From the NCBI RefSeq assembly GCF_902859935.1, contig NZ_CADIKI010000010.1, positions 1-64,000 on the forward strand: DNA of 64,000 nt, read 5' to 3'. The first letter of the stretch is position 1; the number at the start of each line of letters is the position of its first letter. This stretch comes from Paraburkholderia fynbosensis. Lineage in GTDB: Bacteria > Pseudomonadota > Gammaproteobacteria > Burkholderiales > Burkholderiaceae. The notes under the pieces were generated by a model. That model did no database searches, was not told the origin of the DNA, and saw only the letters and a list, made by a program, of their open reading frames with translations. Below, piece by piece: positions 1 to 8,337 of this stretch. The position numbers and the translations under genes were made by a program.

Positions 1-251
1 GCACAGCGCCCACTTCAACCACCCGGCACCGCGTCGTTCTGCGTCGCTGCATCAGCAGCAGAGAAACGAGATTATGGAGAACTTTCGCAGCAGCGTCAAC
101 AGGTTTTTATCGCTTGCCCAACCTGCCCACCGCGCTGGAAGCCTTGCCACTGCTGGCTTTCCCGCTTCTCCGTGCCCCGGCGTCCGGAGCACGAAAGAGC
201 GGAATTCTAGCGAGCCCCAAGAGGACTTGCAAGTGTTATCTCAAACTTTAC
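1..251. other. Left edge, no gene recognised
   Basis: The short open frames here have no recognisable family, start signal or composition typical of the neighbouring genes. The stretch may hold the tail or control region of a gene lying outside the window. I see no tRNA fold and no clear terminator. Confidence 0.4.
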
Positions 252-1367
252 TCAAGGCGTCTTTTCTATGCGCCGCGGTTCGTCGACCGCAGGCTCCTTC
301 AGATCGGGCGCCAACGCACGCGCACCCGGCGAGCCGATCGTCCAGTCGTGGAGCACGGTGTACGCAACCGCCAGCAAAGTCGGCCCGATGAAAACGCCGA
401 GGAAACCGAACGCCAACGCGCCGCCCAGGATACCCAACATCACCAGAATGAGCGGCATGTCGCTGTTCTTGCCGATCAGAATCGGCTTGATCACATTGTC
501 AGACATGCCGACTGCCAGCACACCCCACACCACCAGAAAGATCGCCCAGCCGGTCTCGCCGCCGTGATACAGCCAGATCGCAGCAGGAAGCCACACGATC
601 ACCGGACCGCCCGGTATCACCGACAGGAAAAATGTCGCCAGTCCAAGCAGCGCCGGCGCCGGCACCCCCGCGATCCAGCAACCGAAACCAGCCAGAACCC
701 CTTGCACGAGCGCGGTACCAAGAATCCCGTAGACCACCCCCTTCACGGTGCTGCCCGCCAGCGCCAGCAGATAGTCGGCGCGCTCGCCGGCGATGCGCCG
801 CATGCCCGCATTGAGCCACGCAGCCGCACCCTCTCCGCCCGTATAAAAGAAGAACGCGAGCACGATGCTCAGCGCCAGCAGCCCCAGACCGTGCGTCACA
901 GCAATCGCCGCCGCCAGAATCCACTTGCCGGCCGGCGCAGCGAGCGTGCGCAACTGCGCGATCAGCTCGGAATTGCTACTGGTCAGATGCTCCCAGAAGG
1001 CCACGATATTGGACCCAATCAGCGGAACCCGACCGACCCATGGCGGCAGATCAGGCAAGCCATCCTCGAAGAGCCTTTGCACCAGCGCGACGATCTCGTG
1101 AACGTGCGCGCCGAACGCAAAACCCGCATAGACGAACGGCCCGAGCACAACCACCAGAATGATGAGCACGATCAAAGTGGCGGCCCATTTGCGCCGCCCG
1201 CCGAGCGCGGCGGTAAGCCGCCGGTAAAGCCCCCACGAGCTATAACTGAGAATCGCGCCCCACAGCAATGCGGTCGTGAAAGGCGCCAGCACCAGCAACG
1301 AGCCGCCCACCAGAATAATCAGCGCGAATACAGCGGCAAGACGTTCGATCAGTTGGTCTGATTTCAC
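252..1367 (-). CDS. AI-2E family (UPF0118/PerM-like) membrane transporter
   Basis: This is a multi-pass inner-membrane protein of the AI-2E exporter / PerM superfamily (PF01594-type), about 371 residues, the usual length for the family. Hydrophobic segments run from residue 10 to the C-terminus, with the long amphipathic loop in the middle that is characteristic of the family. A GTG start at 1367 is chosen because an AGGAGA ribosome site lies at 1374-1379, six bases upstream; a longer reading to 1430 lacks such a site. The family name comes from autoinducer-2 export in E. coli, but many members move other solutes or ions, so the substrate here is unknown. It stands alone on the minus strand with no operon partner. 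Confidence 0.8.
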   Translation of the reverse strand: MKSDQLIERLAAVFALIILVGGSLLVLAPFTTALLWGAILSYSSWGLYRRLTAALGGRRKWAATLIVLIILVVVLGPFVYAGFAFGAHVHEIVALVQRLFEDGLPDLPPWVGRVPLIGSNIVAFWEHLTSSNSELIAQLRTLAAPAGKWILAAAIAVTHGLGLLALSIVLAFFFYTGGEGAAAWLNAGMRRIAGERADYLLALAGSTVKGVVYGILGTALVQGVLAGFGCWIAGVPAPALLGLATFFLSVIPGGPVIVWLPAAIWLYHGGETGWAIFLVVWGVLAVGMSDNVIKPILIGKNSDMPLILVMLGILGGALAFGFLGVFIGPTLLAVAYTVLHDWTIGSPGARALAPDLKEPAVDEPRRIEKTP

Positions 1368-1627
1368 GACGAATCTCCTCTTGCGCCAAACCACGGCGGC
1401 AAATTGACCTACGCTTGTCAGGCGCCCCACTGAACGCCGTCAGTATAGAAGCGAGTCCCGCCCTCGGGGGTGTCTTATACCATCCGGCCAAGTCGATGTG
1501 CGGCTCGCGCGGCAGACTGATTTTTCGTGCGGAAACGTCCTAATCCATCCGGCATTGCCGGCCAAACAATATGACGGCATAGAAAAGACTAGAATATAAG
1601 GTTCTCTGCCCCCCAACTTCCGGATTT

Positions 1628-2842
1628 ATGCGCTCGCGAATCGCCAAACGTCTCCCCCCCGATGCCGACAAGCTGGTCGGTCTCTCGCTCGCGCTTTTCG
1701 CGTCGGGCAGCCGCACTGAGGACCGCTTCTGGGAAGCAAAGCTCGATGCACTGCTCGCCAGGATCGTCCGCAACGCCAATCAGACCACGCTTGACGCCGC
1801 GCTCGATCATCTGCAGCAGAATCATCCCGATGCCTATGGCGCGCTCGCCGATATGGCGGAAACCCACAGCGAATCGTTCGTGATCGAACATGACGGCGTG
1901 CCTTATGAAGCGCTGTTGATCGCGGCGCCCGTGCTCGCCTGGACCCGCTACATGATTCCGTCCGGCCCGCTCAAAGCCGAGGCGGCCGACGCGCTGCGCG
2001 CGCACCTGCAAGCGCACGTGCTTGCCGCCAACACCCGAGTCGCGATGGCACCGTTTCTGTACAGCATCGACCAGCTGCCGCGCCATCACGTCGAAACGTG
2101 GCGCCTCGCCCAGCAGCTGGCTCAGGCGGCGATGGGCGGTGGCAACGTCAAGCTCAATTTCACCGAACTGCCGGAAACCTCGCCGATTCTGGCCGACCCG
2201 CGCTTCCTGCTCGCCGTCGTCGCGGCGCCGGTGGGCGAGCCGACGTTCCGCTGGCAGGAAGAAGAGCACGGCAGCCGGATCGAGCGCGGCCAATGTCTCG
2301 AACAATGGACGACCCAAGGCGGCGCCAATCTGTCGCTGGTGCTGCCGGGCTGCGAATTCGAGTGTCTGTTGCCGGATGCGTACTACTCGGCCTGCCGCGA
2401 CGCTGACGAAAGCGTGCGCCCTCACACGGTGCGGACCGCCGTGCGTTATCTATTCGACACAATTGGAGCGGCACCGCAGGAATTGCGCGCGGTTGTCGCG
2501 GGCTTCGGCGAACGCCGCATCGACGAATACCGCGTCGGCTTTACGCGCCGGGCCAGCAATGACGTGATTTACGGCGTCGTGTGGCCGCTGTACGGCCGCG
2601 AGAACGGTGAACCCGGCATCGACGAAGAACCGCAAGAGAGTTCAGCGTCCGATGATCCGCTCGAGGAAATCGTCGCGCTGCTCAAGGAGACCGGCGTGAC
2701 CGACGTGCGTCGCCATGCGGGACGCTTCGAGCCGGAATATTGCGATGACTGCGGCATACCGCTTTATGCGGATCCGCTCGGCGAAATCGTCCACGCCGAA
2801 ATGCCCGAGGATGCGGAGCCCGCGCAGCCGCATTTCCACTGA
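1628..2842 (+). CDS. DUF2863 family protein
   Basis: This 404-residue soluble protein matches the DUF2863 family, which I know mainly from Burkholderiales and whose function is unknown. No signal peptide or membrane segment is visible. The C-terminal part carries a CxxC pair (C372 and C375, in CDDCG) that could form half of a metal-binding knuckle, followed by an acidic tail. A strong terminator directly follows the stop codon, so the gene is probably transcribed alone. The start is the first ATG in frame. Confidence 0.75.
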   Translation: MRSRIAKRLPPDADKLVGLSLALFASGSRTEDRFWEAKLDALLARIVRNANQTTLDAALDHLQQNHPDAYGALADMAETHSESFVIEHDGVPYEALLIAAPVLAWTRYMIPSGPLKAEAADALRAHLQAHVLAANTRVAMAPFLYSIDQLPRHHVETWRLAQQLAQAAMGGGNVKLNFTELPETSPILADPRFLLAVVAAPVGEPTFRWQEEEHGSRIERGQCLEQWTTQGGANLSLVLPGCEFECLLPDAYYSACRDADESVRPHTVRTAVRYLFDTIGAAPQELRAVVAGFGERRIDEYRVGFTRRASNDVIYGVVWPLYGRENGEPGIDEEPQESSASDDPLEEIVALLKETGVTDVRRHAGRFEPEYCDDCGIPLYADPLGEIVHAEMPEDAEPAQPHFH

Positions 2843-2880
2843 GCATAAGCGCGGCCATGCCGCGCGTTGCCCGAGAAAGA

Positions 2881-2906
2881 AAAAGCCCCGCTCAGCGGGG
2901 CTTTTT
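2881..2906 (+). terminator. Rho-independent terminator after the DUF2863 gene
   Basis: A GCCCCGCT/AGCGGGGC stem is flanked by an A-run on the left and a T-run on the right. It can serve as an intrinsic terminator for the plus strand and, by symmetry, for the minus strand. Confidence 0.85.
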
Positions 2907-3057
2907 GTTTGATGGCGCATGCTTCTTATGCCTTTCGGACAGGCCGTCAAACGGGAGGGAATTTGTCATCATAGAGACGGCGACGCATTGGATGCGTCTG
3001 GCTCATACACCGGACGGATACGTCGCGCCACTTCGCCCGATTCATCTGGAGACATGC

Positions 3058-3903
3058 ATGAGATTCTCGATACTCAACTCAAACGCTGAACGACGTGATG
3101 GACTCAAAGCATTACTGCGGCAAATCGACCGACTGGCGCGCTTTACCGAAGCCCAGGATTGGCGCCAGATCGAACGCACCTTCAAGCGTCACCGGCCCGA
3201 TCTGCTCGTGATCGACTGGCAGGACTGGATGTCGATCGCGGACGCCCGCGAACTGCTCAGCCACTACCCCGATCTGCGCGTCGCAGTGCTAACCGACGAC
3301 ATCTCGCCCATCATCGTGCGAGCGCTCATGGACGAAGGCGTGCTCGGTGTCGTGCCGCGCGATACCGATCCGTGTCTGATTGTGCGCGCCTTCGAAATGG
3401 TGCTGCTCGGCGGTCACTACGTGCCGCCCGGCGCGCTCGCCCTCGATCCCCCGCTGCCGCCCGATACCGCCATCCGCGAATTCGACGCGAAGAATCCACC
3501 GCCACGCCGCAACCGGCTTTCCAGTGGACTGTCGCCGCGCCAGGAGCAGATCATGCGCTGCGTCCACATGGGCAGCACCAACAAGATGATCGCGCGCACG
3601 CTCGGGATCAGCGAGGGCACGGTCAAGATCCATCTGACCAGCATCTTCCAGCAACTCGGCGCGCCCAATCGCGCCGCCGCGGTCGCGCTTTACAACGGCT
3701 GGCTGACCAACCATCTACAGGTCTTACGCAACAACGGCGAAGGCTCGACTCGTCCGTTGATGGGACAAGCCGGCGTCATTCCGCTGCGGCGTCACAAACG
3801 GCGGCGCTTCCAGTATCCGTTGCCTGCCGGCGACACAAGCGCCCCGCTGCCGATGGCGGCCGAGCCCAACACGACCTACGGCGACACACCGGCCGCCGAC
3901 TAA
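3058..3903 (+). CDS. LuxR/NarL-type regulator with a degenerate receiver domain
   Basis: This protein of about 281 residues has an N-terminal receiver-like fold (about 1-125) and a C-terminal LuxR HTH (about 155-215, with LSPRQEQIMRCV and GISEGTVKIHLTSIFQQLGA). D53 (LLVIDW) sits where the phosphorylated Asp would be and the conserved Thr is present (AVLTDD). The N-terminal acidic pair is replaced by Asn/Ser (ILNSNAERR), and the conserved Lys position is Arg (VPRD). The receiver may therefore not be phosphorylated normally. ATG 3058 has a CTGGAGA ribosome site five bases upstream; the frame is open further upstream but without such a signal. No histidine kinase is adjacent. A C-terminal extension of about 60 residues follows the HTH. 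Confidence 0.75.
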   Translation: MRFSILNSNAERRDGLKALLRQIDRLARFTEAQDWRQIERTFKRHRPDLLVIDWQDWMSIADARELLSHYPDLRVAVLTDDISPIIVRALMDEGVLGVVPRDTDPCLIVRAFEMVLLGGHYVPPGALALDPPLPPDTAIREFDAKNPPPRRNRLSSGLSPRQEQIMRCVHMGSTNKMIARTLGISEGTVKIHLTSIFQQLGAPNRAAAVALYNGWLTNHLQVLRNNGEGSTRPLMGQAGVIPLRRHKRRRFQYPLPAGDTSAPLPMAAEPNTTYGDTPAAD

Positions 3904-4038
3904 CGTCGCAGCCGCTCGCGCCCGGTTCGGCATGAGGATCGCGACCACGCGCGCAGCCGCCTGAAGACACCCTCGAGGGCAGCGTTTGTATCGGCTGGCA
4001 TGGAATCCGCTCACACCTTTTCTCGTCCAACGAGTAAT

Positions 4039-4722
4039 ATGAGACACATGGGTTTCCTCTACACACCGCTTCCGTTCTGGGTCGCTGTCGGTGGCTGGAT
4101 CGCCACCGCGATAGTGGTCGCGCTCGCGCTGTGGAAAAATCCTTTCAAACGACTGCACGACGGCACTCTGCAGCATGTCTGGCTTGCGATCATCGTCGCT
4201 GTGTCGGTGCTGTGGGCGAGCAATGCCTGGCTCGACGACGGCACCGTGATGCACCTGCTCGGCGCCACGCTCTTTGTCACGCTATTCGACTGGGCGCTGG
4301 CAGTGATCGCGATGGCCGTCGTCACGGGTCTTGCCGCCATGATCTTCGATGCGCCCTGGCAGGGCATCGCACTAACGTTCCTCGTGTACGGTGCGGTGCC
4401 TGTCGGCATCTCGACTCTGCTCCAGCGCGTCAGCATTGCCTGGTTGCCGCGCAACCTTTTCATGTTTATCTTCGGCCAGGGTTTCGTTTCGCCCGCCATT
4501 GCCGTGTCGCTCACCGCAGCCGCGGCGCTTGGCGTCCACATCGCGCTTGCCGATGGTTCGACGATGGTGGTGCCCGCCGGCTATGTGTTCAGCGTGTTTC
4601 TGCTTGCCACCGGCGAGGCCTGGTTCACGGGCATGTCGACCGCGTTGATTGCGGTGTACCGCCCTGCGTGGGTCACCACGTATGATGTGCGCCGATACCG
4701 GTTGGGCGGCCCCCGCACCTGA
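4039..4722 (+). CDS. CbiM-like predicted integral membrane protein (COG3235 type)
   Basis: This is a small, very hydrophobic protein with about six membrane segments between its N-terminus and residue 210. It resembles the predicted membrane proteins grouped with CbiM-like energy-coupling factor S/T components (COG3235 as I recall it), which are frequent in Burkholderiales. No ATPase or other ECF subunit is adjacent, so a transport role is inference. Start choice is uncertain: ATGs at 4000, 4039 and 4048 are in frame. 4039 is preferred for the ACGAG at 4029-4033, but 4048 (MGFLYTPL) would also fit the family. Confidence 0.55.
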   Translation: MRHMGFLYTPLPFWVAVGGWIATAIVVALALWKNPFKRLHDGTLQHVWLAIIVAVSVLWASNAWLDDGTVMHLLGATLFVTLFDWALAVIAMAVVTGLAAMIFDAPWQGIALTFLVYGAVPVGISTLLQRVSIAWLPRNLFMFIFGQGFVSPAIAVSLTAAAALGVHIALADGSTMVVPAGYVFSVFLLATGEAWFTGMSTALIAVYRPAWVTTYDVRRYRLGGPRT

Positions 4723-4889
4723 CACCGGCGAATGTCTAACGGATTCAGGCAGCGGTCGGCCGCGCAGGCATATCGGGCTTACCGAAGTCGCGCACAGCCC
4801 AGGACAAAATTATTTGTGTCAGGATTGAACTCCCCGCTCCCGGCGGGCATCTTACTTGCCTCATATCCTCTTCGCGTTTAAAGAACTAG

Positions 4890-5549
4890 ATGGATCGCAC
4901 CAACGTACCGCGCCGATTGCTGCGGCTGGTCGGCCGGTTGGCGACAGTTGCAGCGAGTCTTTCGCTCATCTGCGCCGCTCCCGCATTCGCCGATCAACTC
5001 GAACAGCACAACGACCTCGTCAACAAATTTGTCAATGACCTGCACGCCGACCCGCTAGTCGCGGACTGCGCCGCTCACGGCGACTTTGTCGCCGGCACTT
5101 CGACCGCCTTCGACCATGTTGATTTTCCACCCAGCTCGTTCGACAGCGCGCACGCGTCGGTCACGCCCTGGAACGATTCGTTCGATGAAGGCAAGCAGCG
5201 CGTGAAGGTCGAGAACATCGTCACCGTCGAAGGGATCGGCGTCCGTCAGAATGGGGAAGGCGACCCTACCGCACTGAAATTCCGCTGCGGCTATGTCGGC
5301 GCCCAGATGCTCGCATTCAGCTGGAACGATCCTGTGCCACCGGCTCGCGCCCGCAGCGCGGAGTCGTCAGGATCGCGAGCCGCGTCGGGCAAGCACAAGA
5401 GCACCAAGGGCAAGCACTCCGCGAGCGGCAAAACGACGAAAAAAGCGATTTCGAAGCCGTCCAAGACAAGCTCGGGCAAGTCGTCGAAAGCGACGTCGAG
5501 CAAGTCGACCGCCAAAAAAACGACGGTGAAGAAGAAGAAAACCCCATGA
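4890..5549 (+). CDS. Secreted protein with a Lys/Ser-rich C-terminal tail
   Basis: The protein is 219 residues. The first 34 form a Sec signal peptide (basic start, hydrophobic core, cleavage near APAFA-DQ). A globular part of about 110 residues follows, containing two Cys (VADCAAHG and FRCGYVG) that could form a disulfide. The last 65 residues are almost entirely Lys, Ser, Thr, Ala and Gly, a strongly basic tail. The fold resembles proteins annotated as BspC-domain in Burkholderia, but that is memory and uncertain. Function is unknown; the tail suggests binding to an acidic surface such as LPS or nucleic acid. A strong bidirectional terminator follows. Confidence 0.65.
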   Translation: MDRTNVPRRLLRLVGRLATVAASLSLICAAPAFADQLEQHNDLVNKFVNDLHADPLVADCAAHGDFVAGTSTAFDHVDFPPSSFDSAHASVTPWNDSFDEGKQRVKVENIVTVEGIGVRQNGEGDPTALKFRCGYVGAQMLAFSWNDPVPPARARSAESSGSRAASGKHKSTKGKHSASGKTTKKAISKPSKTSSGKSSKATSSKSTAKKTTVKKKKTP

Positions 5550-5609
5550 CGGCGCCGCCGCGGCATCGATTCATCCGCCCGCGCCGCCACGGATAGCGGC
5601 GGCCCAATG

Positions 5610-5652
5610 AAAAAAGAGGCGCACACGTCACATCGTGTGCGCCTCTTTTTTT
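5610..5652. terminator. Bidirectional terminator
   Basis: AAAAAAGAGGCGCACACG pairs with CGTGTGCGCCTCTTTTTT across a short loop. It separates the plus-strand secreted-protein gene from the minus-strand carboxypeptidase gene and can terminate both. Confidence 0.9.
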
Positions 5653-5661
5653 CAGCATCGT

Positions 5662-6816
5662 TCAGGCCAACGTCTCCACGTGCCGCAAAATCGCCTGCAA
5701 CATCGCGGCGCCAAGCGACGCGCTGCGCTCGCCGTTCCAGCCCACCCGCTCGTCGGGCAGATTGGCGTTGTCCTTGAACGGCATCTCCAGCGTCAGCGAC
5801 AGGCAGCCGAATTCGTTACCGATGTACTTCGACGCAAGCTTCAGCGCATCCTCGCGATACTTGCTCGCGGCATACCCGTACTTGTCCTGGAAATCAGGGC
5901 TCGCGTGCTTGAATGCTTCGATGAACGCTTTCTGGTCCTGACCTTGCCGTTCGGTGAAACCCGGCAGCATTTCGGAACCGGCCACGAACACATACGGCAG
6001 CGCTTCGTCCCCGTGGATGTCGAAGAACAGGTCGCATCCCGTCGCGTGAATCGCGTCGCGCACCAGCAGCACTTCAGGACTGCGCGCGGCGTCCGGCTCC
6101 ATCCACTCGCGATTCAGGTTCGCACCGGCCGCGTTGGTGCGCAGATTGCCGTGCACGCTGCCGTCCGGATTCATGTTCGGCACGATGTAGAACACCGCGT
6201 GATCGTAGAGTTTGCGCGCAACCGGATCGCCCGCCCAATCGCCCCAGCCCACGAGGCGTTTGACGAGACCTTCGATAAACCACTCGGCCATCGTCTCGCC
6301 AGGATGCTGGCGCGCGATCAACCAGATCTTCTTCCTGGGCGTGTCGCCGGTTTGCGGCGTGCCGAGCGTCAGCAGCGACATCGGCCGGCCTTCGACGCTC
6401 GTGCCCAGTTCGGTGAGCGTGGCCTGCGGCATCTGCTGCACGGCGCCGAGAAACTCCGAATGACGCTCTTCGCTATACGGCTCGAAATACGCGTAGTAGA
6501 TGCGATCGAAATCCGGCGTGTGATCGATCGTCAGCAGGCGGCCGTCGTACGAGGTCGGCACGCGAAACCAGTTCACCCGGTCATAGCTCGCCACCGCCTG
6601 ATAGTCGCGCCAGCCTTCGGCGAACGCGCACGCGGCCGCATTCTCGAAAGTCATCACGCAGCGCGTGCCCGCCGCGCCCGACACGCGGAAATAGAACCAT
6701 TGCGCAAACTCGGCGTGGCTGTCCGGCCGCACGCGCAGACGGATATTGCCGGCGTCCTCGCAGGACAACACTTCAATTGCGCCGGCGTCGAAATTGCTCG
6801 TAATCGATAACGTCAT
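5662..6816 (-). CDS. M14 carboxypeptidase, cytosolic (CCP/Nna1-like) type
   Basis: This is a zinc carboxypeptidase of the M14 family, 384 residues, with no signal peptide, so it should act in the cytoplasm. Residues about 1-120 form the beta-rich N-terminal domain typical of cytosolic carboxypeptidases (CCP/AGBL). The catalytic domain shows the HxxE zinc motif H171-E174 (RQHPGETMAEW), the third zinc ligand H268 (FFDIHGDE), the substrate-binding NxR-like NREW, and the catalytic Glu E344 (LTLEMPF). Eukaryotic relatives trim glutamates from tubulin tails; bacterial substrates are not known to me. It lies just upstream of no obvious partner, with yaaA following on the same strand across 35 bases. 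Confidence 0.85.
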   Translation of the reverse strand: MTLSITSNFDAGAIEVLSCEDAGNIRLRVRPDSHAEFAQWFYFRVSGAAGTRCVMTFENAAACAFAEGWRDYQAVASYDRVNWFRVPTSYDGRLLTIDHTPDFDRIYYAYFEPYSEERHSEFLGAVQQMPQATLTELGTSVEGRPMSLLTLGTPQTGDTPRKKIWLIARQHPGETMAEWFIEGLVKRLVGWGDWAGDPVARKLYDHAVFYIVPNMNPDGSVHGNLRTNAAGANLNREWMEPDAARSPEVLLVRDAIHATGCDLFFDIHGDEALPYVFVAGSEMLPGFTERQGQDQKAFIEAFKHASPDFQDKYGYAASKYREDALKLASKYIGNEFGCLSLTLEMPFKDNANLPDERVGWNGERSASLGAAMLQAILRHVETLA

Positions 6817-6851
6817 GATGTTCTTCCCTGCCTCTCTGCACGGTGCAACGC

Positions 6852-7634
6852 TTATTCAGCGACGCGGCGGCGGAATACGTAAGTGGAATCGTTCGAAGCC
6901 GCGGCGTCGAACCCGTAGCCTTCGGAGTCGAATGCCCTCAACTGCTCGGGCCGTTCGAGGCGGTTTTCCACCGCGTAGCGCGCCATCAGGCCGCGCGCGC
7001 GCTTTGCATGGAAGCTGATGATCTTGTAGCGGCCGCCTTTCCAGTCTTCGAACACCGGCGTGACGACGGGCGCGTCGAGCAGCTTCGGCTTGACCGATTT
7101 GAAATACTCGCCCGACGCGCAATTCACCAGCACGCGCGACGCCTTGGCGTTCTTCTTCATTTGCGCGTTCAACGCCTGCGTGATGCGCTCGCCCCAGAAC
7201 GCGTACAGATCCTTGCCGCGCGGATTGGCGAAACGCGTGCCCATTTCGAGCCGGTACGGCTGCAGCAGATCGAGCGGACGCAGCAGGCCGTATAAGCCGG
7301 ACAGCACGCGCACGTGATTCTGCGCATAGTCGAGATCGGCCGACGAGAGCGTCTTCGCGTTGAACCCTTCGTACACGTCGCCGTTGAATGCGAGCACCGC
7401 CTGCTTGGCGTTGTGCGTGCCGAACTGCGGCGACCATTCGGCGTAACGCTGGAAATTGAGGTGCGCGAGCTGATCGGAAATGTCCATCAGCGAAGCGATC
7501 TGCGCGGGAGACAAACGGCGCAATCCGCCGATCAGTTCGGCCGCGTCGTCGACGAAATCGGGGATCGTGTGTTTGCTGACGTGCGGCGGGGTTTCGTAGT
7601 CGAGCGATTTCGCCGGCGACAGAACGATTATCAT
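6852..7634 (-). CDS. yaaA: Peroxide stress protein YaaA (DUF328)
   Basis: This is a full-length YaaA/DUF328 protein of 260 residues, the family's usual size. The start MIIVLSPAKSLDYETP and the inner blocks (YAEWSPQFG, VLAFNGDVYEGF, LSGLYGLLRPLDLLQPYRLEMG) are diagnostic. In E. coli YaaA lowers intracellular free iron and limits Fenton damage under hydrogen peroxide, and it binds DNA. No transmembrane segment is present. It is divergent from the PIN-domain gene with a 57-base gap between the starts, so the two promoters must lie close together. Confidence 0.92.
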   Translation of the reverse strand: MIIVLSPAKSLDYETPPHVSKHTIPDFVDDAAELIGGLRRLSPAQIASLMDISDQLAHLNFQRYAEWSPQFGTHNAKQAVLAFNGDVYEGFNAKTLSSADLDYAQNHVRVLSGLYGLLRPLDLLQPYRLEMGTRFANPRGKDLYAFWGERITQALNAQMKKNAKASRVLVNCASGEYFKSVKPKLLDAPVVTPVFEDWKGGRYKIISFHAKRARGLMARYAVENRLERPEQLRAFDSEGYGFDAAASNDSTYVFRRRVAE

Positions 7635-7691
7635 AGAGGCTTGCAGGCACGCCGTGCCTGGCGGTCAAAGACGAAAGCCAGATTGTAACGA

Positions 7692-8189
7692 ATGCCCGGT
7701 TCCCATGCCTCACACGGCGCTTTGCGCGTCGTCCTCGATTCCAATGTCTGGATCGATATTCTCGTGTTCGACGACCCGCACACGCGGCCGATCGCGGCCG
7801 CACTCGAAAGCGGCGCGCTGGCCGCGCTGATCGACGCGCGCTGCCTCGCCGAACTCACCTTTGTGCTCGACTATCCGCAATTCGTGCATCGGAACGTGGA
7901 CAAGGCCGCCGCGCTCGCGGTCGTCGCACGTCTCGCGCAACTGGTCGAACCCGCTGCGCCCGCGGAGGACGTCAAGCCCCTGCCCAAATGCAAAGACCGC
8001 GACGACCAGAAGTTTCTCGAGCTCGCGCATGCCGCGCAGGCCGACTGGCTGGTGTCGAAAGATCGCGCGGTGCTCAAGCTCGCGAAGCGGATTGCGCGTG
8101 ATTTCGGCTTCCAGATCGCGCAGCCGGCGCCGTTCGTTGCCGCAATCGGCGCTTCGATGCGCGCCGTCGGCGAGCCGGCGCCCGCATGA
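7692..8189 (+). CDS. PIN-domain protein (putative toxin component, orphan)
   Basis: This 165-residue PIN-fold nuclease carries the acidic active-site set: D in VLDSNVWIDIL, E in CLAELTFVLDY, and a D cluster in CKDRDDQKFLELA followed by WLVSKD. It fits the family of 'putative toxin component, PIN family' proteins (TIGR00305-like). Toxins of this type usually sit next to a small antitoxin gene. Here the upstream neighbour is divergent yaaA and the downstream one is an aminotransferase, so no antitoxin is visible. It may be a domesticated housekeeping PIN protein rather than a toxin. The start ATG 7692 follows ATG-poor sequence and is a reasonable choice. Confidence 0.75.
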   Translation: MPGSHASHGALRVVLDSNVWIDILVFDDPHTRPIAAALESGALAALIDARCLAELTFVLDYPQFVHRNVDKAAALAVVARLAQLVEPAAPAEDVKPLPKCKDRDDQKFLELAHAAQADWLVSKDRAVLKLAKRIARDFGFQIAQPAPFVAAIGASMRAVGEPAPA

Positions 8190-8337
8190 CCCCGGCGGCA
8201 TGACACCCTGGCCAAACGGCCAACGCGCAGTTCGTGGCGCGCACAGAGCGCCGCGATTCCCTACAATCAGGCTTCGTCCTTCGACGGCTCCGTTCGTCTA
8301 TTTCGCCAACCCACTCGCCCACGCTCCGGACAGCGCC

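Noticed and set aside
74..391. A 105-codon frame at the left edge
   Set aside because: It runs into the AI-2E transporter gene on the opposite strand and has no recognisable features.
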